Assembly (NCBI GenBank): GCA_963753385.1
Contig: CAVWCC010000008.1
Location: forward strand, 1,054,001 to 1,118,000
Direction of reading: 5' to 3'
DNA length: 64,000 nucleotides
From: JALZKA01 sp963753385
GTDB lineage: Bacteria; Actinomycetota; Thermoleophilia; Solirubrobacterales; 70-9
The notes under the pieces are model-generated. The model ran no database searches and was not told where the DNA came from. It saw nothing but the letters and a program-made list of their open reading frames with translations. This document shows, one piece after another, positions 45,999 to 55,834 of the stretch (position 1 is the first letter of the stretch; the number at the start of each line of letters is the position of its first letter). A program made the translations under genes and the position numbers.

Positions 45999-47184
45999 AT
46001 GCGAAACACACAGGATTCGATTCTCGCGGCCGCAGTGACTTGCCGCCGCGTTCGATTCCGCATCGCAGGCGAACGCACAGAAGCTCGAAGGCCGCTCGGT
46101 CAAGATCGGCTGCCTTGCGCCGCTCACCGGCAAGGGCGCCGAATGGGGCCAGGCCGCGAAGCCCTCGATGGAGATCGCCGCGGAAGAGATCAACGCCAAG
46201 GGCGGCATCGGCGGCGTGCCGATCGAGCTGATCTGCTACGACACGCAGACGCTCGAGGCCGAAGCGCTGAAGGCGATGAGCCGGCTGGTCGACCGCGACA
46301 AGGTGCTGGTGATCTCCGGCCCGTGCTTCAGCGGCGAGTTCGAGACCATCGCGCCGCAGCTCGACTCGCGCTTCAAGACCGTCATCAACTCCTACTGCTC
46401 GGCGAAGCCGGGGCTCTCGGCGATGAGCAAGTGGGCGTTCCGCAATACGCTGACCAGCGACAAGCAGCTCAAGCCCGTGGTCGAGGCGTGGGTGAAGGAA
46501 TACAAGCCGAAGAAGGTCGTCATCATCTATGACGCCGAGGACGCCGTCTCGAAGGGCGAAGGCGCCGGCGTGCTGCCGGTGCTGTTCAAGGCGCACAACA
46601 TCGAGGTGCTCGACCAGCTGACCTACCGCACCAAGGACACCGACTATTCGGCGCAGGTGACGAAAGCGAAGTCGCTCGGTGCCGAGGGCATCGGGCTCGG
46701 TGCCTGCTACCAGAACGCCGCCGCGATCGCCAAGGAGATGGCGAAGCAGGGGCTGAACGTGCCGATCGTCGGCGGCGCCTGCGCGGGCGCGCCGGGCTAC
46801 ATCGAGATCGCCGGCAAGGCCGCGGAAGGCACCTACATGTCGACCGCCGCATGGCTCGACGATCCGCGGCCTGAAGTGCAGGCCTACGTGAAGAAGATCA
46901 CCGCGAAGCTGAACGGGGCGCAGCCGCCCTACAGCGGTCCGCGCGCGTACGACATCATGTATTCCTACAAGTACTGCATCGAGAAATCCGGCGTCACCAA
47001 CAAGCCCGCCGAGGTCGACAGCGATCGCGACAAGATCCGCAATTGCCTGGGCACCCTGAAGAACTTCCCCGGCGTCGCGGGCGAGATCACCATGGACGAA
47101 GTGCGCGACGGCGCGGGATCGAGCGCGATCCTGAAAGTCGTCAACGGCAAGTACGTCAACATGGCGAAGCCGGCGACGAACTAG
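45999..47184 (+). CDS. Liv-type ABC transporter substrate-binding protein, frameshifted signal peptide
   Basis: About 395 aa. Starts MRNTQDSILAAAVT with a GGGAGG ribosome site. A dinucleotide loss near 46,040 breaks the signal peptide; the corrected frame gives AAAFDSASQANAQ, then KLEGRSVKIGCLAPLTGKGA. Type I binding fold: ISGPCFSGEFETIAPQLDSR, YNAE-like VIIYDAEDAVSKGEG, GACAGAPGYIEIAGKAAEG. The ligand is unknown; operon context suggests the enamidase/HpaB substrate. Confidence 0.91.
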
Positions 47185-47220
47185 CCTGACTGCGTGAGAA
47201 AAATGCGGCGTTCGCGTCTC

Positions 47221-47356
47221 GTGCCCTCGCCCCGCCGCTTGCGGGGAGAGGGCTACTCCACCGTGTCAAAGCACTCATTTGGGTGAGGGGCCCCTCACCC
47301 GATCTCCCTCGTTGAAATACCGCGCAGCCCTCTCCCCGCAAGCGGGGCGAGGGCAC
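47221..47356. repeat. Composite palindromic intergenic element, 136 bp
   Basis: Outer arms 47221-47254 (GTGCCCTCGCCCC...GAGAGGGCT) and 47326-47356 (AGCCCTCTCCCC...GAGGGCAC) are complementary except for one extra CGC triplet on the left. In the centre is a perfect 20-base palindrome GGGTGAGGGGCCCCTCACCC (47281-47300). It lies between convergent genes (47184 and 47422). From memory, CCTCTCCCCGC-AAGCGGGG units are common dispersed repeats in Hyphomicrobiales. It may act as a bidirectional terminator. Confidence 0.9.
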
Positions 47357-47421
47357 AATTGCTACCGCCGCGGACCTCGGAGATCTCTTGCGAGAGTTCA
47401 AAGCTTTCTGACGCGGCAAGA

Positions 47422-48186
47422 TCAAAGCCCCGCAAACCAGTTGTAGCCGTAGCGCTCCCAGTAGCCGCCGGGATACTGGTTCGTGACGTGGACCGAGGAG
47501 ACGAACTTCGGCTGCTTGAAGCCGAGCTTGGTCGGGATCTTCACGCGCATCGGCGCGCCGAAGATCGGCTCGAGCGGCTTGTCGGCGTAGGTGAGGCACA
47601 TGATGGTCTGCGGATGCAGCGCAGATGCCATGTCGATCGAGGTGTCGTAGCTGACCGGATCGTCGCAGCGGAACGCCACATACTTGGCGGACAGGTCCGC
47701 GCCGATCTTTTCCAGGAACGCGCGCAGCGGCACGCCGCCCCATTTGCCGATCATGCTCCAGCCTTCCACGCACACGTGGCGCGTCACGTCCGCGCGCTGC
47801 GGCAGCGATTTGAGCCGGTCGACCGTCCACGGCGTCTTGTCGGTGACGAGCCCGGTGACTTCGAGCCGCCAGGTGTCGGGGTTGATCTTGTGGATCTTCT
47901 CCGGCGGATACTGCGCGTTGTAGCGGAAGGTCGGCGCGACCAGGCTTTCCGAAAAGGTCGGCGCGAGCCTGTTCGGATCGAACAGCGCGGCCTGCACGCC
48001 GTCGTTGAACGACGAGATCATGCGCAGAAAGCCGTCGACCGGCGCCGTGTTGGTGATGACGTCGCAGCCCGACAGCAGGGTCGCGGCGCCGAGCGTCAGG
48101 CCGGTGCGCAGAAACAGGCGGCGCTGGACGTCGACGACCTCGCCCTTGTCGAGGCCGGCACGGTGCAGGCGGCTTTCGAGGTTCAT
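47422..48186 (-). CDS. Sulfite-oxidase-fold molybdopterin oxidoreductase
   Basis: 254 aa. Twin-arginine leader RRLFLRTGLTLGAATLLSGC (Arg22-23, lipobox-like Cys41) indicates Tat export, perhaps as a lipoprotein. The Mo-binding Cys139 lies in RHVCVEGWSMIGKWGG, followed by FRCDDPVSYDTSIDMA and the end motif PGGYWERYGYNWFAGL. It resembles MsrP/SoxC-type enzymes that reduce or oxidise sulfur compounds in the periplasm. The start overlaps the cytochrome b stop (ATGA), its likely membrane electron partner. Confidence 0.92.
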   Translation of the reverse strand: MNLESRLHRAGLDKGEVVDVQRRLFLRTGLTLGAATLLSGCDVITNTAPVDGFLRMISSFNDGVQAALFDPNRLAPTFSESLVAPTFRYNAQYPPEKIHKINPDTWRLEVTGLVTDKTPWTVDRLKSLPQRADVTRHVCVEGWSMIGKWGGVPLRAFLEKIGADLSAKYVAFRCDDPVSYDTSIDMASALHPQTIMCLTYADKPLEPIFGAPMRVKIPTKLGFKQPKFVSSVHVTNQYPGGYWERYGYNWFAGL

Positions 48187-48860
48187 GACACTTCTCCCTG
48201 CGCGTGCGCGGCGACGCCTTCGGCGGGCGCGCGGCCGGTGATCATCGGCGGCAGAACCTTGGGAACCAGCAGCGTGAGCGCGATGTGCACGATCACGAAC
48301 AGGATGATCCCGCACATGCCGAAGAAGTGGACATAGCGCGCGCCCTCGTACTGGCCCATGATCAGGCCGAGCGTATGGAACTGCACCGGCTTCCACAGCA
48401 CGAGGCCGGACAGGATCATCACAAGCATGGCGAACAGCGCGAACGCATAGAGCAGCTTCTGCACCGCGTTGCGCACGCCGATGTCATGGCCGAGCCGTCC
48501 GCGGAAGAAATCGCCGATGTTGCCGAGCACCTCGCGCGGCGTGACCGGCCAGTACTTGCGGCGGAAATGACCCGAAACGAGGCCGTAGACGACGAACACG
48601 ACAAAGCTCAGGAACAGCAGCCACATCGCAAAGAAATGCCAGAGCAGCGCCGCCGCGAGGCCGAAATCGTTGTGCAGCTTGTTGGTGTCGGCATAGGAGC
48701 CGCCGAGCGTCATCCAGAGCGGGAAGTACCAGTCGTTCTCGAACACCGGCTCCTGATTGTAGATGCGCATCCCGCTCATGATCAGCAGGATGACGCCGAG
48801 CGCCCAGGTCCAGTGCGTGATGCGGACGATCGCCGGATGGAGAATTCTCTCGCTGCTCAT
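48183..48860 (-). CDS. Cytochrome b561-type membrane subunit
   Basis: 225 aa. Four to five hydrophobic helices with heme-ligand candidates His16 in VRITHWTWALGV, LHNDFGLAAALLWHFF, and ARYVHFFGMCGIILFVIVH. Thiosulfate-reductase/formate-dehydrogenase-like cytochrome b family. It should relay electrons between the quinone pool and the periplasmic molybdoenzyme encoded next. Confidence 0.9.
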   Translation of the reverse strand: MSSERILHPAIVRITHWTWALGVILLIMSGMRIYNQEPVFENDWYFPLWMTLGGSYADTNKLHNDFGLAAALLWHFFAMWLLFLSFVVFVVYGLVSGHFRRKYWPVTPREVLGNIGDFFRGRLGHDIGVRNAVQKLLYAFALFAMLVMILSGLVLWKPVQFHTLGLIMGQYEGARYVHFFGMCGIILFVIVHIALTLLVPKVLPPMITGRAPAEGVAAHAQGEVS

Positions 48861-48943
48861 TCGACCGTCTCCTGTCAGCGCTCCGTCGCTTGCCCGCATA
48901 GTCGAGGAGTACGGGACCAGGGTCCAATGCTTCCCGGCAATGG

Positions 48944-49693
48944 TTACGATAGCTTGAGCCGATCGTGCCCGGAAACCGGCTGCCGCCGCAGCGTCAGGGC
49001 GAGCCGCAGGAACGTGGTGGTGATCTTCCACGCCGCGCTCAGGCCGGCCGCGAGGTTGCCGGAAACCTTCGACACGCCGCCGCGGCGGCAGCGATGGTCG
49101 ACTGGAACTTCCAGGATGCGCAGGCCGGCGGCCGCGGCGCGCATCTGCATTTCGAGGTTCCAGCCGTAAGTGACCTCGCTCATGCCGAGCGCGCGCAGCT
49201 CCGCGACGCGCATGGCGCGGAACGGCGACATGTCGGTGAAGCGCACGCCGTAGACGAGCCGCACGAGCACGCCGGCCAGATGCCCGGCGACAAGCTGTTG
49301 CGGCGTCATGCTGCCGGCCTCGCGCCTCCCGCGCAGCCGCGAGCCCATGACGAAGTCCGCCTCGCCCTTCGCCACCGGCGCCACGACATCAGCCAGGAAG
49401 GGCGGAACGTCGCTGCCGTCGCCGTCGAGGAAGCATACGATGTCGGCGTCGGAGCGCACCGTCGCCAAACCCGTGGCGCAGGCACGGCCGTAACCACGGC
49501 GTGACTCGCTCACCACGCGGGCGCCGGCCGCAAGCGCGCGCGCCGCGGTCGCGTCAGTCGAGCCGTTGTCGACGACGATCACTTCGTCGACGCCCTGCGC
49601 CATCACTTCGGCGACCACGCCGGCAATCGGCTCCTCCTCGTTGAGGCAGGGGATCACCACGCTGACGATCGCCGGTGTGCCGGAGAAGCGCAT
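48944..49693 (-). CDS. Glycosyltransferase family 2
   Basis: 249 aa, intact. IVSVVIPCLNEEEPIAGVVA, VVDNGSTDATAARAL, CFLDGDGSDVPPFLADV (DxD-like) and RFTDMSPFRAMRVAELRALG: a polyprenyl-phosphate glycosyltransferase-like GT2 without membrane anchor. Starts right after the radical SAM stop (49694), so these genes are co-translated. Confidence 0.92.
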   Translation of the reverse strand: MRFSGTPAIVSVVIPCLNEEEPIAGVVAEVMAQGVDEVIVVDNGSTDATAARALAAGARVVSESRRGYGRACATGLATVRSDADIVCFLDGDGSDVPPFLADVVAPVAKGEADFVMGSRLRGRREAGSMTPQQLVAGHLAGVLVRLVYGVRFTDMSPFRAMRVAELRALGMSEVTYGWNLEMQMRAAAAGLRILEVPVDHRCRRGGVSKVSGNLAAGLSAAWKITTTFLRLALTLRRQPVSGHDRLKLS

Positions 49694-50774
49694 TTACAAG
49701 CTCCACCGCAGTCCGCAGTTCGCACAGGCCTGCGGCGGCGCGTCCGACAAGAGCCCGGCGCGGAAGGCCTGATAGCGCGGCCCATTCCAGATATCGCGCA
49801 AGCTCTCCTGCGTGGCGTCACCGAGCGTGTAGTTCTCGTAGCCGTGCTGCGAGAACGGCGCGATGCAGCAGGGCAGCGCGCGGCCGTTGGCGGTGAAGTA
49901 CATCACGGTCCACGGACGGCGGCAGAGCGACCACGGATTATCGTCGCGTTTCTTCGCGAGACTCATGCCCGGCTCGGATGCCGCGCCCGAGGCGCTGAAG
50001 GTGAGGCCGAGCGACTTCGCTGTCCGCTCGGCTTCGTCCAGATAGGACGCCTCGTCCTTCGCCATCTGCTCGAACAGCGCCTGGTCCGGCCGCGCCAAGC
50101 CCGACCGTGTCATGATCGAAGAACACGAGGCGCTGCAGATACACTTCCTTCACGCCGATCTCCGCCGCGATGCGCACGAAGGCGGGAAGCTCCTCGACGG
50201 TTTCCTTCAGGCCGGTGAGCCAGGCCGAGACCCGCGGCTTGGCGTGTCCCTCGCGCTCCTGCATGGCGCGGAATGCCTTCACGTTCTTCAGGATGCGATT
50301 GAAGTAGTCCTTGCCGCGCACCTTCAGGTACGACGCGGCGTTCGCGGCATCGAGCGAGACGCGCAGCTCGTCGAGCCCGGCGTCGACCAGCGCGCGGCCG
50401 TTCTTCTCGTTCAGCACGGTGCCGTTGGTGTTGAACAGCACGTAGACGCCGCGATCCTTCAGGTAGCGCACCATTTTGGGCAGGTTCTTCACCAGCATCG
50501 GCTCGCCGACGCCATGCATCACGGCGCGCGAGACGTCAGGAACCTGATCGACGATGCGGCGGAACAGGTCCCACGACATGTCGGCCGGCGGCTCGAGCTC
50601 GACGTAAGTGCGCGGACATGTGGTGCAGAGCAGATTGCAGCGATTGGTGACCTCCAGATAGAGGCAGACTGGCGGGCGCACGGCCTCGCCGTCGTGGCGC
50701 ACCGGCGCGGCCTCGAAGTAGCGGCGCGGATCGACCGGCTTGTCATCCATCGCGATGGACGTCAGTTCATCCAT
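49694..50774 (-). CDS. Radical SAM protein with SPASM domain, one frameshift
   Basis: About 360 aa. 4Fe-4S radical SAM motif CNLLCTTC (Cys46, 50, 53) in LYLEVTNRCNLLC, GVGEPMLVKNLPKMV, FNTNGTVLNEKNGRALVDAG. After a break near 50,105 the SPASM auxiliary-cluster region has LCRRPWTVMYFTANG, LPCCIAPFSQHGYEN and CANCGLRW. Closest in layout to SPASM enzymes that modify peptides or small molecules; the substrate is unknown. Overlaps the GT87 gene by 8 bp. Confidence 0.92.
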
Positions 50775-52101
50775 GCGGACTCTCCCTGCGAGACAGGCGC
50801 TGGCGCAACACGAACGCGCAGGCGACGATGAACGGGATGGTGGCGAGTGTTTTCCAGGCGAGCTCGTTGTGCGGCAGGAACAACGGCCGATAGAGCAGGA
50901 ACGCGCCGAGGGTGAGTGCCCAGGCGGGCGCGCCGGCGCCGAGCGGGATGAGCGGAACGAGCGCGAGGAAGTACCAGGCGTAGTTCGGCGACATCAGGAA
51001 CAGCCCGGTCGTGAGCAGCAGGACGATGGCGGCGAGGATTTCGCGCGGCGAACGTTCCGCGCCGAACGCGATGCGCAGTCCGAGCCAGGCCATGACCCCG
51101 GCTGCGATCACCAGGTAGATGACGGTGAGGCCTGGCACCTTGCCGACGAGCGCTTGCGCGAGGGCGACGAGCCAGATGCCTTCGCCGCTCGCGAGACCTT
51201 CTTCGGCGATATAGCCACCGGTGAGGAAGCCGAGCACGCCCCATCCGGCGCCGAGATACGGCAGATAGCAGGCGAGGATCGCGGCCACGACGGCGAGCGG
51301 CACGCGCCAGTCCCACGGTCTCCAGAACGCCGGCAGGATCAGCACCGCATAGGGCTTCACCACCGCGGCGAGCGCGACCGCGACAGCGCCGGCAACTCGG
51401 CGGGCACTGACCAGTAGCCAGACACCGAGCATCATCAGGGCGACCATGAGCGCCTCGACGTGGCCGTTGTTGGCGATCTCGAAGACGGCGAGCGGGTGCC
51501 ACGCGTAGGCGACGACGGCGGTCTCGCTCTTTCCGAAGCGCCGCAACAACGCGATGAGAACGACGACGATTGCGATCTCGCAGCCGACCATTGCGACCCG
51601 CATCGCGATCGCGCTCTCGCTGATGCGGCCCACCAGGAAAAAGAACATCTGCGCGAGCGGCGGATAGGCCGTCACCGCATAGTCGGCGCGGTTGATGTGC
51701 GGATAGATCGCGGCATCGCGCAGCGCCGCGAGCGCCGGATCAGCCGGCACATAGGCGTAAGGATTGATGCCGGCGGCCTGCACCCGGCCGTCCCAGATGT
51801 AGCGATAGAGATCGGTCGACAGCAGCGGCTCGGCGCCGACCAGCGCGAGGCGCATCGCGAGCGCGAAGCCGAGTACGACCAACAGTCCGAGGCGCGCCGG
51901 CACGTTCACCGCGAGGCGCGCTGCCGCGATCGTGATCAGCCCCGACGCCGCGAGCGCCGGGATGAAGACCTGATAGCCGAGCGTGCGGACGATCCACGGC
52001 GCCGCCGCCGCGAAGGCCAGCATGAGGCTGCCTGCGGCGCAGAGCCGGATGAGCGCGAAATCGCGCCGGGTGGCGGGAGCTTGTGCGGTGACCGCCGTCA
52101 C
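50767..52101 (-). CDS. GT87/DUF2029-type polytopic glycosyltransferase
   Basis: 444 aa, intact, with about ten hydrophobic segments. STDLYRYIWDGRVQAAGINP (Asp in the first large loop, GT-C fold) and YPPLAQMFFFLVG are signatures of polyprenol-phosphomannose-dependent mannosyltransferases. It acts on the periplasmic face, consistent with the GT2 gene in the same operon making polyprenyl-phosphate sugar. The stop of the next gene overlaps (ATGA). Confidence 0.9.
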   Translation of the reverse strand: MTAVTAQAPATRRDFALIRLCAAGSLMLAFAAAAPWIVRTLGYQVFIPALAASGLITIAAARLAVNVPARLGLLVVLGFALAMRLALVGAEPLLSTDLYRYIWDGRVQAAGINPYAYVPADPALAALRDAAIYPHINRADYAVTAYPPLAQMFFFLVGRISESAIAMRVAMVGCEIAIVVVLIALLRRFGKSETAVVAYAWHPLAVFEIANNGHVEALMVALMMLGVWLLVSARRVAGAVAVALAAVVKPYAVLILPAFWRPWDWRVPLAVVAAILACYLPYLGAGWGVLGFLTGGYIAEEGLASGEGIWLVALAQALVGKVPGLTVIYLVIAAGVMAWLGLRIAFGAERSPREILAAIVLLLTTGLFLMSPNYAWYFLALVPLIPLGAGAPAWALTLGAFLLYRPLFLPHNELAWKTLATIPFIVACAFVLRQRLSRRESPHG

Positions 52102-52824
52102 CGCACCGATCCGGCGCGCAGCGGGGCCTCGCGCGTTGCAAAGTGCGCGCGCGTCGCGGGCGCATGGGCTCCGGCAAGGCCGGGCTGCGTGAATGGCAAT
52201 GGCTCGCCGGCAAGCTCCGACTGGAGCAGCGCGAGCGAGGCGGCATCATCGACGTCGTACCAGCCGGCACATTCACGACCGGCAGGCCGATCTCGGCCGC
52301 GCGCTCGACGGTCTTCTGATGAACCTCCGACGTGCTCCACGGAATGTCGGCGTAGAGCCGCTCGTGCAGCCGCGACACGCCGATCAGCGTGTAGCCGCCG
52401 TCGAGCGCGGGGCTGAGCACAACGGCCCCGCCGCGGCGCGTCGCGTCCACGGCGGCGCGCAGGATCGCGGCCGGCAGCGTCGGGCTGTCGGCATTGACCA
52501 GGATGGCGCCCACGTGGGCTTCGAGCAGCTCGACGCGTCGCCGTGGCGAGCCGCGTGCCGAAATCGCCCTCGCACTGCGGCAGGAGGCGGAATCCCGGCG
52601 GCAGCAGCGTGCGCAGCGCGCGCCTCGGTTCCGACCGGCGTAAACACCGCGTAACCGGTGACGTCACCGTTGCGGGTCAATTCATGGATCGTGGCGGTGA
52701 GATCGCGGATGAAGCAGGCCGAAAGCGCCGCGCATTCCTCGGGCCGCAGCGGCGGCGACAGGCGGGTCTTGGAATACCCCGCGGCCGGCGTCTTGCAGAA
52801 AATGCCGATCGCTACGGTCTGCAC
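52098..52824 (-). CDS. TIGR04282-type (DUF2064) glycosyltransferase, three frameshifts
   Basis: About 242 aa from the GTG at 52824 (GGGGAG ribosome site). QTVAIGIFCKTPAAGYSKTR (nucleotide-sugar-binding start), ALRTLLPPGFRLLPQCEGDFG, VNADSPTLPAAILRAA, VLSPALDGGYTLIGVSR and IPWSTSEVHQKTV lie in three frames broken near 52,620, 52,535 and 52,255. The family is named for arsenosugar clusters but is also widespread outside them; no ArsM or ArsS is seen here. Confidence 0.85.
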
Positions 52825-52946
52825 GCGTCGCTCCCCTCGTGTGCATCTGCGGAAACGATGCACGCACGGCGGAGTTCCGTCACTTCACAAACACTCAAGG
52901 CCGCATCACGGCGGCTACACGATTTCGTGCGAAGCGCTTGATGATC

Positions 52947-54464
52947 CTACCGCGGAGCGAAACGCGGGTACGGCCCGTCGGTCATGGTGTAGCGGTCGAG
53001 CACCATCTCGCGCATGCGCGCGCGCTGCACCTTGCCCTGCAGGCTGCGCGGCAGCTTCTCGATCACCAGGCAGGCGCGCGGCTGCTTGTAGCGCGCGAGG
53101 CCCGCGGTCGCGCTTGCGACTTCCGCCGTCACGTCGCCGCCCTCCGAGACCGCGACGATCACCTCGCCCCAATGCGCCGACGGGATGCCGACCACCGCGA
53201 CGCCGCCCGGCAGCACGCGCTCGATCTCTTCCGGATAGATCTTGTAGCCGCCGGTCTTGATCACGTCGTTGGCGCGGCCGGCGAGGAACAGCCGCCCGCG
53301 CGCGTCGAGATAGCCGAGGTCGCCGGTCGCGTGGAATGCGCCCTCGGGCAGTTCATGGAAGCCCTGCGCATCCACATGGCCGATCATCATGTGCGGGCTG
53401 CGCAGGTGGATCTCGCCGTGCTCGCCCGCGCCGCACACGCGCGCCGCTCTCGTCGCGCACCACGACCTCGACGCCGGCGGCCGGCGAGCCGAGGCAGACC
53501 GCATCGAGTGCCGTCGAGGTCGCGGTAGTAGTCGGCCGCCTCGTCGATCTCCAGCACGGTGATCGGATTGTACATCTCCGACTTGCCGTAGGTGACACGG
53601 ATCACCGCGCCGAATTTCGCGGCGGCCGCATGATAGAGCGCGGGCTGCAAGGTCGCGGTGCCGCAGAAGACGCACTTGATGCCTTCGATGCGCGCGTGTC
53701 GGGTGCCGTCGACGAGCTTCGTCAGCACGGTCGGCGGCGCGAACACCGCGGTGATCTCGCTGCGCGCGAACAGCTCGTCCGCATAGGCCACATCGACGCC
53801 GTCGATCAGCTCGACCGAGGCGCCGTTCTCGAACCACGCCGCGGCCAGCAATCCGGCGCCGTGCGAGAAAGCGGTCATCAGCAGCACGCGGTCGTCCGCG
53901 CCGGGCACGAACGGCAGATGCGAGCGCAGCAGCACATGCGCGTACCAGCGCCGGTCGTGGCGATGGATGATGCCCTTCGGCCGGCCGGTCGTGCCCGACG
54001 TCAGGGTGACCTTGGCCCAGGCGCGCCAGTCGAACGGCGGCGAAGGGATCGCGGCGCGCCGGCTGCGCGATGACGTCTTCCAGCACCAGCACGTCGAGCC
54101 CGAGCGTGGCGACACGATGCATCTCGCGCGCGCTCGGCGACGACGTGGCGCACGCCGCAGATCTTCATCGCATAGGCGATGTCGTCCGGGCCGAGATTGA
54201 GATCGACCACGAATTCCGCCGCGCCGCTCGCCATCACGCCGTAGCTCGCGACCACCACGCCCGGTCCGTTGCGCGCCAGGATCGCGACCGGCTCGCCGGT
54301 TTCGCGCCGGCCTCGATCACGGCGGCACGCACCGCGTCGGCCTGCGCGGCAAGCTGCGCATAGGTCAGCGTCCGTCCGCGCGACTCAACCGCGACGCGGT
54401 CGCCGAACCGCGCCGCGAAGGCGTGCAGCGAGGTCTGCCAGGGACTCACGGGAATTTCAGACAT
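52947..54464 (-). CDS. AMP-dependent acyl-CoA synthetase/ligase, about five frameshifts
   Basis: About 506 aa from MSEIPVSPWQTSLHAFAARF (ATG at 54464). VTLTSGTTGRPKGIIHRHDR (A3), VFCGTATLQPALYHAAAAKF, TYGKSEMYNPITV (A5-like), ATGDLGYLDARGRLFLAG, GRANDVIKTGGYKIYPEEIE (A8) and LPRSLQGKVQRARMREM with the C-terminal Lys. Breaks near 54,300, 54,140, 54,060, 53,510 and 53,450. Divergent from ligA; it probably activates an aromatic or aliphatic acid linked to that pathway. Confidence 0.88.
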
Positions 54465-54595
54465 CGCGGGGACCGCATCTTGTGTTCCGCTGACCGCAAC
54501 ATCAGTGGGCGATTTTGCGTGCGCACGGGAAATCATCGCACGTTATACTGCGTCAACAACAGCGCGCGCATGGTGAGATGCGCGGGGAGGAATGA

Positions 54596-54973
54596 GTGAC
54601 CGGGACGACCTACCGGGACGAAGCGATCGCCGGCACCGTGGTGTTCACCGGCGCGCGCTCGCACCAGGGCTACCGCATCAACAAGCTCGCGATGTCGCTG
54701 ACCGATCCGGCGAACCGCGACGCGTTCCGCGCCGACGAGCGCGGCTACATGGCGAAGTTCGGCCTGACCGAAGCCGAGATGGACCTCGTCGCGCGGCGCG
54801 ACTGGACCGGCCTGGTCGATGCCGGCGGCAGCATCTACGTGCTGCTCAAGATCGCCGCCACCGTCGGGCAGAACCTGCTGCAGATCGGCGCGCAGATGCG
54901 CGGCGAGACGCTCGACGCCTTCATGGCGGGCCGGCCCGGCAAGCAGGGCAAGGCGGTCGAGAGGAAGGGCTGA
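54596..54973 (+). CDS. ligA: Protocatechuate 4,5-dioxygenase alpha subunit (LigA-like)
   Basis: 125 aa from the GTG at 54596 (GGGGAGG ribosome site at the right distance; the ATG at 54592 is out of frame). YRINKLAMSLTDPANRDAFR and MAKFGLTEAEMDLVARRDWT are the LigA domain, which caps the active site of the class III extradiol enzyme. A TATACT element at 54544-54549 is a possible -10. It starts the ring-cleavage operon, 2 bp before ligB. Confidence 0.9.
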   Translation: MTGTTYRDEAIAGTVVFTGARSHQGYRINKLAMSLTDPANRDAFRADERGYMAKFGLTEAEMDLVARRDWTGLVDAGGSIYVLLKIAATVGQNLLQIGAQMRGETLDAFMAGRPGKQGKAVERKG

Positions 54974-54975
54974 CC

Positions 54976-55813
54976 ATGGCACGCATCGTCGGCGGCATCG
55001 GCTGCTCGCACGCGCCCTCCATCGCGCATTCCTATGACCGCAAGCTGCAGAAGGACCCGATGTGGGCGCCGCTCTATGACGGCTGGGAGCCCGCGAAGGA
55101 ATGGCTGACGCGCCTCAAGCCCGACCTGATGGTGGTGGTCTACAACGACCACATGAACCGCTTCTTCTTCGACGCCTATCCGAGCTTCGCGCTCGGCGCC
55201 GCCGACAGCTATCCGCAGGCCGACGAGGGCTGGGGCCAGCGCGACTTTCCGGACTTTCCCGGGCCACGCGGCGTTCTCCTGGCATCTGGCGCAGAGCCTG
55301 GTGGAGGACGAGTTCGACCCGACCATCTGCCAGGAGATGAGCGTCGATCACGGCATCCTGTCGATCCTGCCGCTGCTCACCGAGACGCACTGGCCGGCGC
55401 CGATCGTGCCGATCGCCGCGAACGTGATCCAGCATCCGATCCCGACGCCGCGCCGTTTCTTCCGGCTCGGCGAGGCGATCGCGCCGCGCGATCGCGAGCT
55501 ATCCGGAGGACATGCGCGTGCTGGTCGTCTCGACCGGCGGCATGTCGCATCAGCTGCACGGGCCGCGCTTCGGCTTCCTCAATCCGGACTGGGACAACGA
55601 GTTCATGGACCGGCTGGAGGGCGACCCGATCTCGCTGACCAGGCTGACGCATGCGCAATACATGGAGCGCGGCGGCGCCGAGTCGGTCGAGATCGTGATG
55701 TGGCTCGCGATGCGCGGCGCGCTCGGCGAGAAGGTGCGCCGCGTGCACCGGCACTACTACGCGCCGATGCTGACCGGCTACGGCCTCGTGGCGTTCGAGA
55801 GCGCGAATCCTGA
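54976..55813 (+). CDS. ligB: Protocatechuate 4,5-dioxygenase beta subunit (LigB-like), three frameshifts
   Basis: About 279 aa. MARIVGGIGCSHAPSIAHSY with Fe ligand His12, VVVYNDHMNRFFFDAYPSFA with His59, LVEDEFDPTICQEMSVDHG, QHPIPTPRRFFRLGEAI, VVSTGGMSHQLHGPRFGF and GGAESVEIVMWLAM with the Glu ligand follow LigB closely. Breaks near 55,268, 55,495 and 55,802. It cleaves protocatechuate, gallate or a related 3,4-dihydroxy acid between C4 and C5 with Fe(II) and O2. Confidence 0.92.
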
Positions 55814-55834
55814 TTTTCATTCTGGGAGAACCCG

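Noticed and set aside
50767..52824. An arsenosugar biosynthesis cluster (because of the TIGR04282-type gene).
   Set aside because: No ArsM or ArsS-type protein is nearby; the radical SAM protein here has a SPASM C-terminus instead.
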